From positions 1-6,934 of the forward strand of contig JAQVQN010000126.1 in NCBI GenBank assembly GCA_028701555.1: 6,934 nucleotides of DNA, in the 5' to 3' direction. Source of the DNA: Kiritimatiellia bacterium (lineage in GTDB: Bacteria; Verrucomicrobiota; Kiritimatiellia; RFP12; UBA1067). Shown in pieces: positions 1 through 4,362 of this stretch; position 1 is the stretch's first letter, and every line of letters starts with the position of its first letter. Both the position numbers and the translations under genes were made by a program. The notes below the pieces were generated by a model, which saw only the letters and a list, made by a program, of their open reading frames with translations, was not told the origin of the DNA and searched no databases.

Positions 1-662
1 TCGCCTGCCGCCTGCCGCGCCAGAAAAGCCATGTGCGACCAGGCGATGATGGTAACGTCGTTGCCTTCATGTGTAAGCTTGGCGAACCCGAAAGGGATCG
101 GCTGCGGCAAAGTGTCCTCGACCTCGAAACGCTGCGGATAAAGCAGCTTGTGCTCTAGGAACAGCACGGGATTGTCATCGCGGATGGCGGTCTGCAGCAG
201 GCCGGAGGCGTCATGTGCGTTTGATGGCGCGGCGATTTTTATGCCGGGCACGCAGGCGAAGATGCGCTCCAGAGACTGGGAGTGGGTGGCACCGTAGCCG
301 CGACCGCCGCCCGGCGGCGCACGCAGCACCAGCGGACAGCGCTGGCCGTAGATCGGAAAAAGTTTGGCGGCCATGTTGACGATCTGGTCCACGGCCAGCG
401 TCATGAAGTCCATGAACATGAACTCGATGACCGGACGTTGGCCAGCGACCGCCGCACCGATGGCGATGCCGGTCAGTGCCTGTTCCGATATGGGTGTGTC
501 GCGGATTCTTTCAGTCCCGAATTCTTCGATTAGGCCGCGCGTCACGCCGAACGCGCCGCCGTAGACGCCGATGTCCTCGCCCATGAGAAACACGGCGGGG
601 TCACGCCGCATTTCGGCCGCGAGGGTTTCTTTTAGGATTTGTGTGAAGGTGACGGTTCTCAT
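1..662 (-). CDS. 2-oxoacid (pyruvate/acetoin-type) dehydrogenase E1 component, beta subunit, 3' end outside window
   Basis: This gene encodes the beta half of the thiamine-diphosphate E1 heterotetramer (AcoB/PdhB family), which decarboxylates a 2-oxoacid or cleaves acetoin and passes the acyl group to the lipoyl E2 in the cytoplasm. The reading frame is open from the ATG at 662-660 to the left edge, giving 220 residues of a family usually about 325-340 long. Visible family motifs are MGEDIGVYGG (27-36), DTPISEQALTGIAIGAA (55-71, with Glu60 at the position of the cofactor-activating glutamate), the VIEFMFMDF stretch (78-86) and APPGGGRGYGATHSQSLE (115-132, conserved His127). The N-terminus MRTVTFTQIL matches where this family starts. 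No Shine-Dalgarno sequence is visible before the ATG, which is odd beside its neighbours. It lies 59 bases downstream of the E1 alpha gene on the same strand, so co-transcription is expected. The substrate (pyruvate, acetoin or branched-chain) cannot be decided from sequence alone. Confidence 0.95.
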   Translation of the reverse strand, partial: MRTVTFTQILKETLAAEMRRDPAVFLMGEDIGVYGGAFGVTRGLIEEFGTERIRDTPISEQALTGIAIGAAVAGQRPVIEFMFMDFMTLAVDQIVNMAAKLFPIYGQRCPLVLRAPPGGGRGYGATHSQSLERIFACVPGIKIAAPSNAHDASGLLQTAIRDDNPVLFLEHKLLYPQRFEVEDTLPQPIPFGFAKLTHEGNDVTIIAWSHMAFLARQAAG

Positions 663-721
663 AGGGTTAATCTGGATGCAGGTTATGGGCAGCGATTTTT
701 GATAAGGATAAAACCAAGCAT

Positions 722-1669
722 TTATTCAGCGAAAAGAGAGTTAGTTAAAGATGCGGGGTCAGGCATTGGCGAGTTGTCGGCGAAAGTCACCGCAGCTTCG
801 ATTCTTGCCTTGGTAGTCAGCCGTGCTTTTTTGATGTCATCCTCGGAAGCGGAGCCCGTTGCTTTAAGGGTTTCCTCCAGCCGCAGGATGGGGTCATGCT
901 GCCACGCTTCATTTTCCTCCTCGCGGCTACGGTAAACCCGGGGGTCGCCTCTAGAGTGGCCAGAAAGACGGTAAGTGCGGCATTCCAGCAGGGCCGGGCC
1001 TTGACCTGCGCGGATTTCTTTAACCATGGCTGCGGCTGTCTCATAGACGGAATTGAGCTCATTGCCGTCAATGGTTCGACCTGGCATGCGGTAGGCGGCG
1101 GCGCGGTCAGCGATACGCTCTGAGGCGAGTCCTTTACGGGTGGAGGTTGACATGGCGTAGCCGTTGTTTTCAGCCACGTAGAGCACTGGCAGATCCCAGA
1201 GTGCGGCGATGTTGAGCGATTCGTGGAAAACGCCCTGATTGGAGGCTCCGTCGCCGAAGAAGCAGACCGTCACGCGGCCGGTTCCGCGCAGTTTGGCGTC
1301 GAGCGCAAGGCCAGTGGCGAAGGGTATGCTGCCGCCGGTGATGCCGTTTGCGCCGTAGAAGCCTATGGAGGTATCCATCATCATCTGGCTGCCGCCGCGT
1401 CCGCGCGAGTATCCGGTCTCGCGTCCGAATAGTTCGGCCATGGCGCGCCCCGGATCGGCACCGCGCGCCAGAAAATGTCCGTGGCCGCGGTGTGTAGTGG
1501 TCATGGCGTCATGCGGCTCCAGTGCTGCTGCGATGCCAACTGCGACAGCCTCCTGGCCGATGCAGGTATGGGCGGTGCCCATGATGCGGCCCTCCAGAAA
1601 AAGCTTTTCTATCGCCTCTTCAAAAAAGCGTATGGTCAGCATCATCTGATATGCTTGCAATGAATCCAT
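722..1669 (-). CDS. 2-oxoacid (pyruvate/acetoin-type) dehydrogenase E1 component, alpha subunit
   Basis: This gene encodes the alpha subunit of the thiamine-diphosphate-dependent E1 (AcoA/PdhA family, E1_dh), which pairs with the beta subunit encoded just downstream. The protein is 315 residues, close to the bacterial AcoA length. The thiamine-diphosphate/Mg motif runs from GDG (139-141) to ENN (167-169). Other family blocks are GTAHTCIGQEAVAVG (31-45), TTHRGHGHFLARG (58-70), GANGITGGSIPFATG (106-120), and the mobile loop YRLSGHSRGDPRVYRSREEE (233-252) with His238. THRGHGH and GRGGSQMM look more like acetoin dehydrogenases than classical PdhA, but this does not fix the substrate. The frame is open upstream to 1873. 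I chose the ATG at 1669 because MDSLQAYQMMLTIRFFEE is where the family begins, a G-rich ribosome site sits 7 bases upstream, and the extra 68 residues would be translated from a promoter, a microrepeat and a terminator. Confidence 0.95.
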   Translation of the reverse strand: MDSLQAYQMMLTIRFFEEAIEKLFLEGRIMGTAHTCIGQEAVAVGIAAALEPHDAMTTTHRGHGHFLARGADPGRAMAELFGRETGYSRGRGGSQMMMDTSIGFYGANGITGGSIPFATGLALDAKLRGTGRVTVCFFGDGASNQGVFHESLNIAALWDLPVLYVAENNGYAMSTSTRKGLASERIADRAAAYRMPGRTIDGNELNSVYETAAAMVKEIRAGQGPALLECRTYRLSGHSRGDPRVYRSREEENEAWQHDPILRLEETLKATGSASEDDIKKARLTTKARIEAAVTFADNSPMPDPASLTNSLFAE

Positions 1670-1676
1670 CGATATG

Positions 1677-1682
1677 CCCCCC
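1677..1682 (-). promoter_or_regulatory. Ribosome binding site of the E1 alpha gene (decides the start)
   Basis: On the minus strand a GGGGGG run lies 7 bases before the ATG at 1669. It is a G-rich, imperfect Shine-Dalgarno sequence, but it is at the correct distance and supports the short start over the longer open frame. Confidence 0.5.
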
Positions 1683-1699
1683 GGCTGCAATTTGCCACA

Positions 1700-1729
1700 A
1701 GCATAGCAGATTGCCTGTGTGGCAGGCAA
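1700..1729 (-). promoter_or_regulatory. Candidate extended -10 promoter of the E1 alpha/beta operon
   Basis: Read on the minus strand, a -35-like TTGCCT (1729-1724) is followed after 18 bases by TATGCT (1705-1700). TATGCT is preceded by TGC, so the -10 is of the extended TGn type. Transcription would start near 1693, leaving a leader of roughly 25 bases before the ATG at 1669. The site lies downstream of the gdhA terminator, as expected if the E1 operon is transcribed independently. The assignment rests on sigma-70 consensus matching only. Confidence 0.5.
1711..1729. promoter_or_regulatory. Perfect inverted repeat overlapping the -35 element: candidate operator
   Basis: TTGCCTG, 5 bases (TGTGG), then CAGGCAA form a perfect 7-base-pair dyad. 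One arm contains the proposed -35 hexamer and the rest fills most of the spacer up to the extended -10, so a dimeric regulator bound here would block or modulate polymerase. No T-run follows on either strand, so it is unlikely to be a terminator. The regulator is unknown. Confidence 0.4.
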
Positions 1730-1737
1730 GGGCGGGA

Positions 1738-1786
1738 GAGTGGCGAGCAACGATTGGTGAGTGGCGAATGGTGAGTGGCGATTACG
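1738..1786. repeat. Heptamer microrepeat array, consensus GANTGGY, seven units
   Basis: Seven consecutive 7-base units all begin with GA. Units 1, 3, 4, 5 and 6 match GANTGGY exactly, with GAGTGGC occurring at 1738, 1759 and 1773. Units 2 (1745) and 7 (1780) are degenerate. A 13-base perfect direct repeat (1755-1767 and 1769-1781, period 14) lies within it. The array sits between the gdhA terminator and the E1 promoter. It resembles short tandemly repeated repetitive heptamers known from other bacteria. No function is assigned. Confidence 0.65.
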
Positions 1787-1826
1787 GAGAAGATCGGCAG
1801 ACGATATTTCGTTATCTGAGTAAGGC

Positions 1827-1855
1827 AATAAAAAAGCCCGGGGGAGTCCCGGGCT
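1827..1855 (-). terminator. Rho-independent terminator of gdhA
   Basis: On the minus strand, AGCCCGGG, a 5-base loop, then CCCGGGCT form a perfect 8-base-pair stem (1855-1848 with 1842-1835), followed directly by a T-run at 1835-1830 and ATT. It begins about 30 bases after the gdhA stop codon. The T-run is on the minus-strand product, so it terminates gdhA and insulates the E1 operon downstream of it. Confidence 0.92.
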
Positions 1856-1884
1856 GAGGAAACGCAATGTCACAGTCAGCTACA

Positions 1885-3222
1885 TCACACCAAGCCTTGC
1901 TCGATCATGGCTGTGGCGACTTTCATGAAGCCGGCGATATTGGCACCAACCACATAGTTGCCTTTGTTGCCGAACTCTTCGGCGCGGTCCCAGCACTGGC
2001 GGTGAATGTCGGTCATGATCATGTGCAGGCGTTTTTCGACCTCCTCGCGAGTCCAAGGCAGGCGCATTGAATTCTGGCTCATCTCCAGCCCAGAAGTGGC
2101 CACTCCGCCCGCGTTGGCGGCCTTGCCGGGGCCGTACATGATCTTGGCCGCGATGAAGGCTTCGACCGCTTCAGGCGTGGAAGGCATGTTTGCGCCCTCG
2201 GCCACCAGTGTGCAGCCGTTCTTCAGCAGTGTGGCGGCATCCTTGCCGTCGATCTCGTTCTGCGTGGCGGAGGGGAAGGCGCAGTCGCATTTGATGCCCC
2301 AAGGCTTCTGACCTTCCAGATAATCGCACTTGAAGTGGTCGGCGTAATCTTTAATGCGCCCGCGCTTTACGTTCTTAAGATCCATGACGAAAGCCAATTT
2401 CTCTGCGGTTATGCCTTCCTTGTCATAGATCGTGCCGGTCGAGTCAGAGAGTGACACGCACTTTGCTCCCAACTGGTTGAGCTTCTCGACCGTGTACTGG
2501 GCAACGTTGCCAGAGCCCGAGACGGCGCAAACCTTGCCGGAAAACGCTTCTCCGCGTTGTTTGAGCATCTCCTCGGCGAAGAAAACGCAGCCGTATCCTG
2601 TGGCTTCCGGGCGTATCAGCGAACCGCCCCAGGTCAAGCCCTTGCCGGTCAGCACGCCGGTGAACTCATTACGCAGGCGTTTGTATTCGCCGAACATGTA
2701 ACCGATCTCGCGGCCGCCGACACCGATGTCACCAGCGGGCACGTCGGTTTGAGGGCCGATGTGGCGGAAAAGCTCCCGCATGAAAGACTGGCAGAAACGC
2801 ATCACCTCGCGGTCGGATTTGCCCTTCGGGTCAAAATCCGCGCCGCCCTTGCCGCCGCCCATGGGCAGGGTGGTGAGGGAATTCTTGAAGATCTGTTCGA
2901 AACCCAGGAACTTTAGGATGCTCTGGTTGACAGAGGGGTGAAAGCGAAGGCCGCCTTTGTAAGGACCGATGGCGCTGCTGAACTCGATCCTGAAGCCGCG
3001 GTTTACGTGAAAGACACCTTTGTCGTCTTCCCAAGGCACACGGAATACGATCATGCGCTCAGGCTCTACAATACGCTCAAGGACGCGCTCTTTTTCCAAG
3101 ATAGGACGGGCCTTTACCACTGGTTCCAGTGATTCAAGCACTTCTTCAACAGCCTGAAGGAATTCCGGCTCGTTGGCGTTCCTCGTCCTTACACTCTCCA
3201 GCACTTTCTTAACGTAACTCAT
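1885..3222 (-). CDS. gdhA: Glutamate dehydrogenase, hexameric GdhA type, probably NADP-specific
   Basis: GdhA catalyses reversible reductive amination of 2-oxoglutarate with ammonium to glutamate in the cytoplasm, usually in the assimilatory direction for this NADP-type family. The protein is 445 residues, the same size as E. coli GdhA, and resembles it along its whole length. Key sites are SSAIGPYKGGLRFHPSVN (82-99), the catalytic-lysine motif LPMGGGKGG (119-127, Lys125), PAGDIGVGGRE (162-172, Asp165), TGKGLTWGGS (192-201), the Rossmann motif SGSGNVAQ (235-242) and GPGKAANAGGVATSGLEM (364-381). The frame is open to a TTG at 3237, but that codon overlaps the GGAGGAG ribosome site, so the ATG at 3222 is the start. 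The gene is monocistronic: its own terminator follows, and an oppositely oriented gene lies upstream. Cofactor preference is inferred from family similarity. Confidence 0.97.
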   Translation of the reverse strand: MSYVKKVLESVRTRNANEPEFLQAVEEVLESLEPVVKARPILEKERVLERIVEPERMIVFRVPWEDDKGVFHVNRGFRIEFSSAIGPYKGGLRFHPSVNQSILKFLGFEQIFKNSLTTLPMGGGKGGADFDPKGKSDREVMRFCQSFMRELFRHIGPQTDVPAGDIGVGGREIGYMFGEYKRLRNEFTGVLTGKGLTWGGSLIRPEATGYGCVFFAEEMLKQRGEAFSGKVCAVSGSGNVAQYTVEKLNQLGAKCVSLSDSTGTIYDKEGITAEKLAFVMDLKNVKRGRIKDYADHFKCDYLEGQKPWGIKCDCAFPSATQNEIDGKDAATLLKNGCTLVAEGANMPSTPEAVEAFIAAKIMYGPGKAANAGGVATSGLEMSQNSMRLPWTREEVEKRLHMIMTDIHRQCWDRAEEFGNKGNYVVGANIAGFMKVATAMIEQGLV

Positions 3223-3228
3223 TTTTGT

Positions 3229-3235
3229 CTCCTCC
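3229..3235 (-). promoter_or_regulatory. Ribosome binding site of gdhA (decides the start)
   Basis: GGAGGAG on the minus strand ends 6 bases before the ATG at 3222. This is a near-ideal Shine-Dalgarno sequence. It excludes the in-frame TTG at 3237, which lies at the edge of the same motif. Confidence 0.85.
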
Positions 3236-3251
3236 AAAGGTCTTCGTGACC

Positions 3252-3278
3252 GTTATGTAACCTTTATTAAGCAATCAA
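3252..3278 (-). promoter_or_regulatory. Weak candidate promoter of gdhA, with a small dyad at the -10
   Basis: On the minus strand TTGATT (3278-3273) is followed after 15 bases by CATAAC (3257-3252). Both match the sigma-70 consensus only partly and the spacer is short. The -10 area coincides with a small dyad, GTTA-TG-TAAC (3252-3261), which could be an operator. The rest of the 264-base divergent region (3223-3486) holds no convincing gene. A second partial pair, TTGTCA with TACAAA at a 15-base spacer, lies further upstream (about 3370-3395). Confidence 0.22.
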
Positions 3279-3426
3279 CGTGCCGAAACATGAAATATGT
3301 GAAAAACCGTTGTTGTATGGCGATTCTGTGCAGTTACAGCGGAGGTTTTAGGTTAGGAGGCGACATTTTTGTAGCCCGAAATTGTATGTGACAACATAAC
3401 TGTAGGATTGTTTTTTGTTTGCGAGG

Positions 3427-3456
3427 TAGACATGGACATAGGTTACCCACTAGAAT
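3427..3456 (+). promoter_or_regulatory. Candidate sigma-70 promoter of the short-chain dehydrogenase gene
   Basis: TAGACA (3427-3432, five of six matches to TTGACA) and TAGAAT (3451-3456, five of six matches to TATAAT) are separated by 18 bases. Transcription would start near 3463, giving a leader of about 24 bases that contains the ribosome site. It lies in the divergent region shared with gdhA. Confidence 0.5.
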
Positions 3457-3475
3457 CTTTAAAAAACAAGAAAGT

Positions 3476-3480
3476 GGAGG
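3476..3480 (+). promoter_or_regulatory. Ribosome binding site of the short-chain dehydrogenase gene
   Basis: GGAGG lies 6 bases before the ATG at 3487 and supports that start. Confidence 0.8.
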
Positions 3481-3486
3481 TTACGG

Positions 3487-4254
3487 ATGAAGAACCGAGA
3501 GGCATACGCGCGTGTTGCGCTGGTGACGGGGGCGACTTCAGGCATAGGGGAGGCCACGGTCCGGAGATTTGTGGCAGCCGGGTTCGGCGTGACCGGGACT
3601 GGGCGCAACGCAGCCAAACTAGGGCAGCTTGAGGCTGAGCTGGGCAAGTCGTTCAAAGGCGTGGCTGGTGACATGGCGGCGGCCGAGACGGTTGAAAGGC
3701 TGTTCGCCGCGACGGCCGAGCGTTTCGGCAAGGCTCCTGACATCGTGGTGGCCAATGCCGGACGCGGGCTTGGCGGTTCGGTCAAGGATGCCGACCTGTC
3801 GCGGTTCGAGGGCATACTGAGGGTCAACGTGACCGGGACGCTGGCGCTGTTGCAGCGGGCCGCGCGCGAGATGCTGCCCCGGCAGGAGCGGGGCTATCCG
3901 GACACGGCTGCGGACATCGTGGTGGTGGGGTCGGTGGTGGGGCGGCATATATCGCCATTCAGTGCCGTTTACGGTGCCACGAAATTCGCAGCACACGCTT
4001 TGGCTGAGGGACTGCGCAGGGAACTGGGCCCCAAAGGCGTTCGCGTGACACTTGTGGAGCCGGGCATAACAGTCAGCGGGTTTCAGGATGCTGCCGGTTA
4101 CAGCGATGCCATGGTGCAGAATTTCGAGGACAAGTTCGGCCCGCTGCTGGTGGCGGAGGATGTGGCGGACACGATACAATACGTTGTTAGCCTGCCGCCG
4201 CGTGTGCATGTCAGCGATATCATGGTGCGTCCGACGCGCCAAGATTACCCGTAG
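3487..4254 (+). CDS. Classical short-chain dehydrogenase/reductase (SDR), YdfG-like
   Basis: This is an NAD(P)-dependent oxidoreductase of the classical SDR family, 255 residues, a normal length. The Rossmann glycine motif TGATSGIG is at 14-21, followed by TGR (38-40), whose Arg40 hints at NADP(H). NAG is at 90-92 (ANAG in place of the commoner NNAG), and the catalytic tetrad is Asn114, Ser149, Tyr162 and Lys166 (YGATK, with the standard 13-residue Ser-Tyr spacing). The substrate-loop region EPGITVSGFQD follows at 191-201. The C-terminal VSDIMVRPTRQDYP (242-255) is typical of the subgroup that includes the 3-hydroxy acid dehydrogenase YdfG. The actual substrate is not predictable; a short hydroxy acid or serine-like alcohol is a family-based guess. 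It is a single gene, divergent from gdhA and convergent with the adhesin gene. No canonical T-tailed terminator follows, only the hairpin array at 4260-4350. Confidence 0.93.
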   Translation: MKNREAYARVALVTGATSGIGEATVRRFVAAGFGVTGTGRNAAKLGQLEAELGKSFKGVAGDMAAAETVERLFAATAERFGKAPDIVVANAGRGLGGSVKDADLSRFEGILRVNVTGTLALLQRAAREMLPRQERGYPDTAADIVVVGSVVGRHISPFSAVYGATKFAAHALAEGLRRELGPKGVRVTLVEPGITVSGFQDAAGYSDAMVQNFEDKFGPLLVAEDVADTIQYVVSLPPRVHVSDIMVRPTRQDYP

Positions 4255-4259
4255 GTAGA

Positions 4260-4350
4260 GGGTTCAAGGCGCGCGGCTGGCGCCGCGCTGGTTCAAGGGT
4301 TTAATGCGCGCGGCCGTGGGCCGCGCTGGTTCAAACGTTTAAAGGTTCAA
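4260..4350. repeat. Octamer (NNGTTYAA) and GC-hairpin array between convergent genes
   Basis: Six octamers of form NNGTTYAA occur at 4260, 4289, 4297, 4327, 4335 and 4343, arranged as one, hairpin, two, hairpin, three. Hairpin 1 is GCGCGGC-TGGC-GCCGCGC (4271-4288, 7 base pairs). Hairpin 2 is GCGCGGCC-GTG-GGCCGCGC (4308-4326, 8 base pairs). The two modules repeat with a period of about 38 bases and share a 15-base segment ending in CTGGTTCAA (4282-4296 and 4320-4334). The array fills the gap between the SDR stop and the adhesin stop, so it could act as a bidirectional transcript-end structure. Neither hairpin has a T-run, so it is not a standard terminator. Confidence 0.7.
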
Positions 4351-4362
4351 GGAGATTTATCA

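Noticed and set aside
282..564. Plus-strand frames of 66-83 codons over the E1 beta gene
   Set aside because: They lie antisense to a strongly conserved minus-strand frame and have low-complexity composition typical of shadow frames. No ribosome site was seen.
3408..3632. A 74-codon plus-strand frame starting in the gdhA/SDR intergenic region
   Set aside because: It runs into the SDR gene out of frame and reads Arg/Gly-rich shadow sequence there. The SDR start has the ribosome site, and this one does not.
4268..4326. Standard rho-independent terminators for the SDR or adhesin gene
   Set aside because: Both GC stems lack a following T-run on either strand. I therefore describe them only as part of a repeat array.
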